Virus record (IMG/VR): IMGVR_UViG_3300022885_000015
Span: 1 to 61,603 of that record
Strand: one strand, 5' to 3'
Source: a virus
Length of the DNA stretch: 61,603 bases
Shown: positions 7,051 through 13,481 of the stretch, piece by piece
Layout: each line of letters opens with the position of its first letter
Numbering within the stretch: position 1 is the stretch's first letter
The notes under the pieces: generated by a model
Database searches by the model: none
The model's input: the letters and a program-made list of their open reading frames with translations, nothing else
Told to the model about the DNA's origin: nothing
Made by a program: the position numbers and the translations under genes

Positions 7051-7706
7051 GTTAATTTACAGGCCTTCCAGTTTTTCCTCCAATGCTGATCAGTTTGAAC
7101 ATGATTTCTGCGGACATACTTACATGCTTGAATACCAAATTTATCAAATGGTATTTCATCTGCTAGTCGAAGAACAAAACCTTCAGTAGTATCTCCGAGT
7201 TCTGAACCATATTCCATTGCAACCTTAAACCAATCCGTAATCTCCTGAACACTGAAAAATACTCCACCTGGGTGAATTACAGGAACCGTAAGGAAATCAT
7301 TCTGTACCGCATGTTGAACGACTTCTTCCCAAGGCAAAAACATATTAGTCTCATTGTCGAGAACAGCGAATAGACGAAACGTTTCTCCCTCATCCAGTGC
7401 ATCATACTCAATAGAATGAATGCCATATAAATCCTCACCATAATAGGCATAGCGATCAATGTTTGTAGTCTTCCATGCATGATGCTTTTTGACCATCGCA
7501 AACCACCCATCACCAGCTTCCATTGTGGTTGATCGGGCATATGCCTTACCATTATAGAGACAGGTATTCCCGCCGTCTAGTTTCTCTGTTATTACGACTT
7601 GCTTGCCGATAAAAAATTCTGGATCGGTGTGGGTCTTATCATCGGCGTGAATAGTTTCACTTTCAGGCCAATGTAAAGTCCTAGGATATTTTTCTGGTGT
7701 ATTCAT
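7047..7706 (-). CDS. RNA ligase-family nucleotidyltransferase
   Basis: Motif I is EKLDGGN, with K42 as the expected AMP-accepting lysine. EGFVLRL is motif IV and CKYVR is motif V. At 219 residues it is a minimal catalytic core without a clear accessory domain, close to PF09414 enzymes. The expected reaction is ATP-dependent sealing of 5'-phosphate and 3'-OH RNA ends. A perfect sigma70-like promoter lies just upstream, so early expression is likely. It would fit tRNA repair together with the P-loop kinase. Confidence 0.85.
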   Translation of the reverse strand: MNTPEKYPRTLHWPESETIHADDKTHTDPEFFIGKQVVITEKLDGGNTCLYNGKAYARSTTMEAGDGWFAMVKKHHAWKTTNIDRYAYYGEDLYGIHSIEYDALDEGETFRLFAVLDNETNMFLPWEEVVQHAVQNDFLTVPVIHPGGVFFSVQEITDWFKVAMEYGSELGDTTEGFVLRLADEIPFDKFGIQACKYVRRNHVQTDQHWRKNWKACKLT

Positions 7707-7714
7707 AATACCAT

Positions 7715-7743
7715 ATTATACAAATTATTAATTAATTTGTCAA
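7715..7743 (-). promoter_or_regulatory. sigma70-like promoter
   Basis: TTGACA (7738-7743), 17 nt spacer, TATAAT (7715-7720) on the minus strand, 9 bases before the RNA ligase ATG. Perfect consensus. Confidence 0.85.
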
Positions 7744-7746
7744 CCC

Positions 7747-7896
7747 CTATTCATAACAATTTTTTGGGTCTGCTCCCGGGATACGTTGGTATATATCAGG
7801 TGTGAGTTCTAATCGTAGTTGCTCAAGAACTCCTGAAAATTCAATGTCTTGGTTTGAGTACGAAAACGTTATTGTTCCGTTATTGATCTGCTCCAT
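7747..7896 (-). CDS. small hypothetical protein (49 aa)
   Basis: The ATG at 7894-7896 overlaps the end of the upstream gene by 17 bases. The product, starting MEQINNGTITFSYSNQD and ending GADPKNCYE, resembles no family I know. The overlap and coding-like composition support it. Confidence 0.6.
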   Translation of the reverse strand: MEQINNGTITFSYSNQDIEFSGVLEQLRLELTPDIYQRIPGADPKNCYE

Positions 7897-8140
7897 CGTC
7901 GATTTCCTTTAACAGATTTTCTAGTTTTTCGATTATTTTTGTTATTTTATCAGCATCGACTAGGGCAGTTCGGCCCTTGAGAGTGATGGCTATTTTATCG
8001 GGGTGTTCCATACTGCGATCAATGAAAACATCGTTGGTCGCCGGGTTTGCAGGTAAAGCTGCCGGGCGAGACTTCTTCTTTTGGTCGTACATGCCTTCTT
8101 GGAGGCTGTCAAGCTCTTTTCTCATTTGCTTTGGTGTCAT
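7880..8140 (-). CDS. small hypothetical protein (86 aa)
   Basis: A charged N-terminal half (MTPKQMRKELDSLQEGMYDQ) is followed by a beta stretch (KIAITLKGRTALVDADK) and a C-terminal helix (ITKIIEKLENLLKEID). No known domain. It overlaps the next small gene. Confidence 0.65.
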   Translation of the reverse strand: MTPKQMRKELDSLQEGMYDQKKKSRPAALPANPATNDVFIDRSMEHPDKIAITLKGRTALVDADKITKIIEKLENLLKEIDDGADQ

Positions 8141-8162
8141 AATAAAAATTCCCTCTTTTTAT

Positions 8163-8170
8163 TATTTATG
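8163..8170 (-). promoter_or_regulatory. candidate late promoter box
   Basis: CATAAATA on the minus strand, 23 bases before the ATG at 8140; it overlaps the stop of the gene upstream, so the match may be partly accidental. Confidence 0.35.
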
Positions 8171-8621
8171 CCTGCGTTTTTAGTTCTTTCTTACCTTTTG
8201 TCTGCTGCCGGACACCAGGGAAATGGATTGGATATGCATTGGGAGTAAAATCTTGAACTCCACAACGGCGATATGGGTTTGATTCTTGCGTTTCGTCCAA
8301 TCGGATCCTATCACCGGCCAGTGGTCCATCAGCGGACATTTCACAATTCCAGTCTCGCTCTTGCTCGATACACCACTGCTCAGGATCTTCGGCTTCGCTA
8401 AGATTCATACATGCACCCGACGCCGTTCCAGCATGATACGTATCGAGCTCACGTACAATACCACCGTGGCCTTCTGGGGCATATGGATCACGCTTGCGAA
8501 GATCAGTCAATTGAATTCGCAACTGCCCAAACATGTATTGATGGACAATGATAGTATAATTACCATTCTCCATATCCTCGGAAAAGTATTCAATCCGGTT
8601 TAGTTCACTAAGACTAGCCAT
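8166..8621 (-). CDS. hypothetical protein (151 aa)
   Basis: Acidic in the middle, with YTIIVHQYMFGQLRIQLTD near the start and DPEQWCIEQERDWNCE near residue 80. Proline-rich end. No motif recognised. It overlaps the cREC gene by 8 bases, so both are probably read as one unit. Confidence 0.65.
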   Translation of the reverse strand: MASLSELNRIEYFSEDMENGNYTIIVHQYMFGQLRIQLTDLRKRDPYAPEGHGGIVRELDTYHAGTASGACMNLSEAEDPEQWCIEQERDWNCEMSADGPLAGDRIRLDETQESNPYRRCGVQDFTPNAYPIHFPGVRQQTKGKKELKTQA

Positions 8622-8934
8622 TTTTCCTAACTCTTAAATAATTATCAAGATACATCTGGATGTTCTTTGCGCCTACTGGATTTGCGCTATGTACTACGAA
8701 CGAAAAATCATCAGGTAGGTCACCATAATCAATATCTCGCTCAACAAGCCACTTCGCAAAGTCATATCCTGTTTGTGGGGCAGAATCTCCCAGGTCGTGA
8801 TCAAAACTCACAAACGAAGGAAATCCATTCTTGCAAACGAAATGAACAGCCGTAGCGAAACTCCGTTGAATAACCCAATCTCTGGGATCATCGGGCGGGA
8901 ATCGCTCGTCGTCAAGGAATAAATTATAACTCAT
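8614..8934 (-). CDS. cyclic-phosphate processing receiver (cREC) domain protein
   Basis: LFLDDERFP at the N-terminus (D8, D9), FVSFDHDLG in the middle and FVVHSANPVGAKNIQ at the end match the receiver-like cREC fold. In other genomes this domain associates with RNA-end and 2'-3' cyclic-phosphate processing. The 106-residue protein is a single domain, typical of phage copies. First gene behind a consensus sigma70-like promoter. Confidence 0.82.
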   Translation of the reverse strand: MSYNLFLDDERFPPDDPRDWVIQRSFATAVHFVCKNGFPSFVSFDHDLGDSAPQTGYDFAKWLVERDIDYGDLPDDFSFVVHSANPVGAKNIQMYLDNYLRVRKNG

Positions 8935-8940
8935 AAATAT

Positions 8941-8969
8941 ATTATATTATAATAATTGCGGACTGTCAA
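8941..8969 (-). promoter_or_regulatory. sigma70-like promoter
   Basis: TTGACA (8964-8969), 17 nt spacer, TATAAT (8941-8946), minus strand, just upstream of the cREC gene. Confidence 0.82.
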
Positions 8970-9400
8970 GGGTCAATAGATTTTACTCTTGGAAATTTTC
9001 CATATGGTTTCTTACGGCGCGGGCGGGACTGTTGCCTATTTTTCCATTTGGTTGCCAGTTCTCGCAATTCCTTATCATTGACATCCCACAAAGCATAAAC
9101 CCCAGTTTGCAAGCTATAATCCATTGGTACTCTATGATTCCCGCGCTTACGTGGGTCATCGGATGCAATCCATGATAGTACATGACCAAGGGGGGCATGG
9201 GGTGATTGTAACCAAGCGGCTTTAATTGCAGCTAGAGTTTTATCAATACGTTCTGGTGTTTGATTTGCATCATGCGCTTGTTTTAAAAACGTTTCGTTAT
9301 GTGTTTCGGTTATTCTTTTCCTGCGGTTGATCCATAAAGTTATACCAAACGCCGAAAGAAGTTTTTGTTTTAAATTGATATTCTTATTTTTCGGTTTCAT
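8966..9400 (-). CDS. hypothetical basic protein (144 aa)
   Basis: Strongly basic (MKPKNKNINLKQK start, NRQQSRPRRKKPYGKFPR near the end). The central LGHVLSWIASDDPRKRGN and LQTGVYALWDVNDKEL suggest a compact helical fold. Not recognised. Confidence 0.65.
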   Translation of the reverse strand: MKPKNKNINLKQKLLSAFGITLWINRRKRITETHNETFLKQAHDANQTPERIDKTLAAIKAAWLQSPHAPLGHVLSWIASDDPRKRGNHRVPMDYSLQTGVYALWDVNDKELRELATKWKNRQQSRPRRKKPYGKFPRVKSIDP

Positions 9401-9463
9401 ATATTAGTCCATAGAATAAAGCTATATATTATTTAAGCTTCTATTTTTTAGACCACATACAAC

Positions 9464-9559
9464 TTAATCAATATAAATTCTATGCTTTATCATATATTGT
9501 ACACGCTTTGAACGTCCCTCAATAAGTGCATCAATAATACTTTTTATAAACTTTTTCAT
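9464..9559 (-). CDS. tiny basic peptide (31 aa)
   Basis: The ATG at 9557-9559 has GGGAG upstream. The peptide starts MKKFIKSIIDALIEG and is followed by a basic half. It is similar at the N-terminus to the peptide at 9589-9705 (MRKFFKMIIDTV) and to that at 9717-9866. Confidence 0.55.
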   Translation of the reverse strand: MKKFIKSIIDALIEGRSKRVQYMIKHRIYID

Positions 9560-9588
9560 TTTGAGTCTCCCTTCTAAATTAAATATAA

Positions 9589-9705
9589 TTAAACGTGATA
9601 AGTACCAATACGGCCTTCTCTCTTAAACTGGGCAATCTTTCGTTGTGCTGATTTTTCCATTGAACAAGCAACTGTATCAATAATCATTTTAAAAAATTTA
9701 CGCAT
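9589..9705 (-). CDS. tiny basic peptide (38 aa)
   Basis: The ATG at 9703-9705 follows AAGGAGAATTATT, a strong ribosome site. MRKFFKMIIDTVACSMEK leads into a Lys/Arg-rich end. Second member of the three-peptide series. Function unknown. Confidence 0.6.
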   Translation of the reverse strand: MRKFFKMIIDTVACSMEKSAQRKIAQFKREGRIGTYHV

Positions 9706-9716
9706 AATAATTCTCC

Positions 9717-9866
9717 TTATAATCTATATAATTCATAAATGTTGAATTTGGTAACTGGGCGTTTCATACCATATTCGTTAACTAAATAACGATCATAATC
9801 ATGACGTCTCTGTGCATAATCCATTTTATCTATAATCATCTTAACAATCTTAATAATCTTCATCAT
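9717..9866 (-). CDS. small basic peptide (49 aa)
   Basis: The ATG at 9864-9866 has GGAG five bases upstream; a longer frame to 9914 has none. MMKIIKIVKMIIDKMD shares the M-K-x-I-I-D pattern with the two downstream peptides. The rest is charged. It is the first gene behind a late/early promoter region. Confidence 0.6.
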   Translation of the reverse strand: MMKIIKIVKMIIDKMDYAQRRHDYDRYLVNEYGMKRPVTKFNIYELYRL

Positions 9867-9922
9867 TTCTTCTCCATATTTTTGGGTATCTTTCCAAATA
9901 ATACATTGCTGCACTGCAATAT

Positions 9923-9955
9923 TATTTATACTAATATAGTAGCAAAATGAGTCAA
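9923..9955 (-). promoter_or_regulatory. late-type promoter TATAAATA with an upstream TTGACT
   Basis: TATAAATA at 9923-9930 on the minus strand matches the T4 late consensus exactly. TTGACT at 9950-9955 could supply an early -35. It would drive the three tiny peptides. Confidence 0.55.
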
Positions 9956-9976
9956 TTTCAACCCATAGTTTCGCAA

Positions 9977-10009
9977 CACTGTCATGCGTTTAGCGCAGAT
10001 GTGGCAGTG
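9977..10009. repeat. interrupted stem-loop in the divergent control region
   Basis: CACTG...CAGTG and GCG-TTTAG-CGC can pair with small internal loops. It lies between minus-strand and plus-strand promoter boxes, so it may be an operator or leader structure. The rest of 9867-10152 shows no gene. Confidence 0.4.
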
Positions 10010-10051
10010 CAGCATTATATAGGGGTGTGGAGGGGTTGTCATGAAAAAAGG

Positions 10052-10059
10052 ACTAAATA
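10052..10059 (+). promoter_or_regulatory. candidate late promoter box
   Basis: ACTAAATA about 95 bases upstream of the homing endonuclease ATG. The leader between them holds a small hairpin, GATTG-TTGAAG-CAATC. Confidence 0.4.
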
Positions 10060-10152
10060 GTAGTGGTAATTGATTGTTGAAGCAATCAAAACCCACCTGG
10101 AGGAGGGCTGTCCCACTCCATTACTTATACATTAAAACCTGGAGAAATCAAT

Positions 10153-10959
10153 ATGCAAAATTACGACAAAGAAACATTTATCAAACTACGGGCCTATATT
10201 AATAGTTCATTATCTTCAGACAGTAACGATTATCCATATACCGAAATTGTAGTTGACGGGTTAGCAGATTTGCATCAGTCCTTTGGTGGCGTTATCAAAA
10301 AGAAATTACCTAATATAACACATAGTGAATTATCATTAATGTTAAAATCATTATTTAATATTGATATAGATCAATCGGATGTAGGGTTTGCTAATTATAT
10401 ATTTGCGGACAGGATGCTGTTAGCCTATAATTTAATACCAAAATCTATTTATTATAAACTTAATCAAAAACGCAAGACCAAATCTATACGAAAAATGTTT
10501 TTAAGGAATTTCTCAACGTTTAGAAAATTGGAGCATATACAAAAGAGAATAGAAATTACCAATCCTAAATACTCTGAATTAATTAAAGAATTACAATTAA
10601 TTATGGACCACGAAATAACCTCATTAAATGAGGAACAACAACGTATTTTATCCAGTTCTGAAAAAGATATACATTCATATCGTTCTATTTGTTCATTTCA
10701 TATTACACCAGAAAATATAAAGGGAATCAAAGGATATGATTTATTGGTTAAATTGGGATGGTTTCATCCTAAAAATAATCCAGGTGGGGTTGTTAAAGAT
10801 CATCGATTAAGTATACATTATGGTTATAACAATCAAATCGACCCATCCATAATAGGACATATAAAAAATTGCGAATTTTTAACAGTATCTGAAAATAGTT
10901 CTAAAAGCAGTGATTCTTCTATATTATTAGAGGAACTTGAATTGGAAATTATGGAATAA
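10153..10959 (+). CDS. probable HNH-type free-standing homing endonuclease
   Basis: A Lys-rich 268-residue protein from a very A+T-rich gene. The C-terminal VVKDHRLSIHYGYNNQIDP followed by IIGHIKNCEFLTVSENSS matches the D-H-x-x-S-I...N...N-x-x-K core of phage His-Me-finger homing endonucleases. The N-terminal two thirds would be DNA-binding helices. CTGGAGAAATCAAT precedes the ATG. It converges on the tmRNA gene and may target that locus in related phages. Family call is from motif memory. Confidence 0.6.
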   Translation: MQNYDKETFIKLRAYINSSLSSDSNDYPYTEIVVDGLADLHQSFGGVIKKKLPNITHSELSLMLKSLFNIDIDQSDVGFANYIFADRMLLAYNLIPKSIYYKLNQKRKTKSIRKMFLRNFSTFRKLEHIQKRIEITNPKYSELIKELQLIMDHEITSLNEEQQRILSSSEKDIHSYRSICSFHITPENIKGIKGYDLLVKLGWFHPKNNPGGVVKDHRLSIHYGYNNQIDPSIIGHIKNCEFLTVSENSSKSSDSSILLEELELEIME

Positions 10960-10990
10960 AACGGAGGGCTCCTGATGATGAGTGCCCTCC
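10953..10990 (-). terminator. rho-independent terminator of the tmRNA
   Basis: On the minus strand GGAGGGC and GCCCTCC form a 7-bp stem around a 14-base loop, followed by GTTTTATT. It directly follows the coding piece of the tmRNA and also abuts the stop of the convergent endonuclease gene. Confidence 0.75.
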
Positions 10991-11256
10991 AAACTCCACC
11001 GAAGATCGCATTCGTCTCCGGAATTTCCCTACCAGGATCAGGCCGCTAGGCGCATTTCCTGTACGGGAGCATTGTCGTTTGCATTTAAAACGGGTTACTT
11101 TGTGGTCGGCTCACCAATCCGATGTAAACTAAACTAAACTTTCACGCACCAGTCGAACCTTTCATCCCCATAAAAAAGAGATGCCACCGAAGTGTTGGTG
11201 GAGATGCCGGGAACGAGCCCGGGTCCTGATTTGCTATTATTAGCATCAAGCATTTA
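10963..11256 (-). ncRNA. ssrA: circularly permuted (two-piece) tmRNA
   Basis: The 3' acceptor piece comes first: GGACCCGGG, a T-arm-like hairpin, then CATCTCC-A-CCA ending at 11196. A 26-nt spacer (11170-11195) follows. Next the 5' piece starts GGGGATG (11163-11169) and continues AAAGGTTCGACTGG. GGGGATG and CATCTCC pair over 7 bp (one G-U), and CTGGT/ATCAG can form helix P2. The resume codon GCA is at 11080-11082. The T-loop CTCGTT is one base shorter than usual. The order acceptor-spacer-coding is the alphaproteobacterial arrangement; the spacer should be excised, leaving two RNAs. A late-type box lies just upstream and a terminator downstream. The ends are estimates. Confidence 0.88.
11038..11082 (-). 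other. tmRNA tag reading frame (ANDNAPVQEMRLAA)
   Basis: From GCA at 11080-11082 the frame encodes ANDNAPVQEMRLAA and stops at TGA 11038-11040. ANDN is the usual start of alphaproteobacterial tags and the end LAA is the ClpXP degron. The tag should mark nascent chains on stalled ribosomes for proteolysis. Confidence 0.88.
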
Positions 11257-11262
11257 CAAGTA

Positions 11263-11270
11263 TATTTATA
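11263..11270 (-). promoter_or_regulatory. late-type promoter of the tmRNA
   Basis: TATAAATA on the minus strand, a perfect T4-type late box. Transcription starting a few bases downstream would begin close to the acceptor piece of the tmRNA. Confidence 0.6.
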
Positions 11271-11302
11271 CAACAATCCCTATAGAAAGTCAACACTTTT
11301 AT

Positions 11303-11310
11303 GATAAATA
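11303..11310 (+). promoter_or_regulatory. candidate late promoter of the subtilase
   Basis: GATAAATA on the plus strand, 31 bases before the subtilase ATG; TAAGGAG lies in between as ribosome site. It is divergent from the tmRNA promoter box. Confidence 0.45.
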
Positions 11311-11341
11311 ATTATATAATTCCGACTAAGGAGATTCAGGT

Positions 11342-13453
11342 ATGAACAAAGAATATATCGTAACAGTTAAAATGGGTTGTAGTAACCAAAGATTCAAAAA
11401 TCTAGCTTCTAGATATAACGCTACGATTGACGAAGATTATCGTGGTTTAGAGCGTATGTTCAAAATTACAATGGACGATATGAAAAAGACCAAGTTGAAA
11501 ACTGAACGAGAGATCGAACATGTCGCACCCGCGGATGCTATTGTTGAATTTAAAGCTATTCAGAATATTGCTGTTTCCCGATATGGTTTTGGTGATAATT
11601 GGGGACTAAGTAGAATTACACACGGTGACGAATGGAATGATAGCAACTGGTACCCATTTAATGGAAAATACGAATATAACCGAACAGGAAAAAATGTTGA
11701 CGTTTATATAGTTGATACTGGTTGTAACTTTTCTCATAATGATTTCCAAGGCCGCGCTGTTCCAATCTTCGATTACTATGCGAAGAAAGGACAAACAGGT
11801 TATGGGTTTGATCAACAGGGACATGGAACTCATGTTGCATCTACAGTTGGTGGGGTGAAGTATGGCGTAGCTAAGGAATGCAATCTTCTTATTAGTAAGG
11901 TGTTTGAAACTGGTGGTGCTTCTCTTGCTGCTATCGTTTCTGGAATTGATGCGTGCCTAAAGCATCACCGTAATAAGCGTGCTCAAGGTAATATGAACCC
12001 AAGCATTATGAACCTATCACTTGGTGGGCCAGCACACAAGACCGAAGAACAGGTTGTAAATGACTGCATCAATGCAGGAATAATTTGTGTTGTTGCTGCT
12101 GGTAACGATGGCAGGGATCTTGCAGAAGTTGGTTACGATGTTATGCCTGCTGAAGTTGCCCGCGCTGTTACTGTTGGTTCACATGATATCAAGGATAGAA
12201 TTTCTTCATTCTCCAATTATGGTAAAACAGTTGACGTTTTTGCCCCTGGCCATTATATTTGCGCTGCTGGAAAAGATGGCGTTGATTCTGAAAATATGCT
12301 TTCAGGTACCTCGATGGCTTCACCCCACGTTGCTGGAGCCTGCGCCCTTTATGCTCAAGGAATGGAAACAACCGCTAATGCAAAGGACGTTGAACATGTT
12401 CATGAATGGGTTGTTAATTCATCTATCAAAGATACATTAGCATTACATTCAAGAGCTACACAAACCTCAGCAAATAGAGCGTTATATGTTGATCTAGAAC
12501 CAATTATTGAAAAAGCTAAACCAGAGCCGGTTGTTGAGGAAATTACTGTGGTTGATGTTAAGACTGAATACAAAACATTATCAACAGTGGTAAGTGAAGG
12601 TGATCCAATAACAGTTACTACGTTTGAAGATAAGGAACAAGAAACGGAACAAAGTGATGGTTCTATCCTGTGGGAGTTGGTTCGTTTTTACAAACACGTT
12701 ACAACGATAAAAATTTCCACAATAATAACCAAAGCATGGGTTACAACAACCAAATATTCTGATGGTACAATTGGTGTTAAACAGGGTGAACCATTTGAGG
12801 GCATTACAATCAAGGATGATGTTAGTGTATCGCATTCTCACGAAGTTATCGACAGTAAACTTACACCCATTTTGGAGAAAGAACTAAAAGAAACTGGTAG
12901 ATTTGTAAACCTTGAAAAAATTGAAAATATCCAAGTTTTGGATCCAATTCGTCAAGAGACCCATGTTGAACAAAGAACAGAAACCCACACACATGACAAT
13001 GGTGATGTTCATACAGTTGTTTATGAAGATCATCATTTCCAAATTAAAACTGAAACCGTTACCACTTTAACAACTTGGACAGTTACAACAATTAAATGGT
13101 CAGATGGGTCTCAGACTACTGAACTCGGGGAGAAGAAAACCACAACTGAATCATCGTTTAATATAACAACTGAAATTGAAACAGAAAAAATGTCTGATAC
13201 CATAGTGCCGGTGCCAGAGGAATCAGTTCCTGATACTGGTTATAGACCAGTTCGAGGTGATAAGTATCCGGGATATCCAGTGCCATTTAGATGGGTACGT
13301 TTAGTTGTTATTGTTCGAAAGAAGGCAACCAGTGATGAAATTGAGAGATTAATGGATCTAGCATATGACATTGCATATTCGGACTCGAGAGGCGAAATGA
13401 CCACGGCATTTATAGAATTCCGAACCCTGTTTAATACAATTAGACGTCGCTAA
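11342..13453 (+). CDS. subtilisin-like serine protease
   Basis: The catalytic triad is complete: D125 in YIVDTGCN, H161 in GHGTHVAS, S324 in SGTSMASPH, with oxyanion N255 in AAGNDG. Residues 1-75 look like an inhibitor-I9 propeptide. From about residue 380 a Thr/Val-rich C-terminal region carries related repeats (TTIKISTIITKAWVTTTKYS and TVTTLTTWTVTTIKWSDGSQ). No signal peptide is seen. At 703 residues it exceeds a bare subtilase. Possible roles are virion maturation, a virion-borne protease or attack on host proteins. It does not resemble T4 gp21. Confidence 0.93.
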   Translation: MNKEYIVTVKMGCSNQRFKNLASRYNATIDEDYRGLERMFKITMDDMKKTKLKTEREIEHVAPADAIVEFKAIQNIAVSRYGFGDNWGLSRITHGDEWNDSNWYPFNGKYEYNRTGKNVDVYIVDTGCNFSHNDFQGRAVPIFDYYAKKGQTGYGFDQQGHGTHVASTVGGVKYGVAKECNLLISKVFETGGASLAAIVSGIDACLKHHRNKRAQGNMNPSIMNLSLGGPAHKTEEQVVNDCINAGIICVVAAGNDGRDLAEVGYDVMPAEVARAVTVGSHDIKDRISSFSNYGKTVDVFAPGHYICAAGKDGVDSENMLSGTSMASPHVAGACALYAQGMETTANAKDVEHVHEWVVNSSIKDTLALHSRATQTSANRALYVDLEPIIEKAKPEPVVEEITVVDVKTEYKTLSTVVSEGDPITVTTFEDKEQETEQSDGSILWELVRFYKHVTTIKISTIITKAWVTTTKYSDGTIGVKQGEPFEGITIKDDVSVSHSHEVIDSKLTPILEKELKETGRFVNLEKIENIQVLDPIRQETHVEQRTETHTHDNGDVHTVVYEDHHFQIKTETVTTLTTWTVTTIKWSDGSQTTELGEKKTTTESSFNITTEIETEKMSDTIVPVPEESVPDTGYRPVRGDKYPGYPVPFRWVRLVVIVRKKATSDEIERLMDLAYDIAYSDSRGEMTTAFIEFRTLFNTIRRR

Positions 13454-13456
13454 ATA
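13449..13456 (+). promoter_or_regulatory. candidate late promoter box
   Basis: GCTAAATA at the end of the subtilase gene, 25 bases upstream of the next ATG. The same octamer precedes several virion genes. Confidence 0.4.
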
Positions 13457-13481
13457 ATAGCACATAATTAAAGGCACAAAC

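Noticed and set aside
10960-11341. Considered an ordinary tRNA or a riboswitch in this gap.
   Set aside because: The CCA end is followed by a spacer and the 5' acceptor strand, and the ANDN tag frame identifies a permuted tmRNA.
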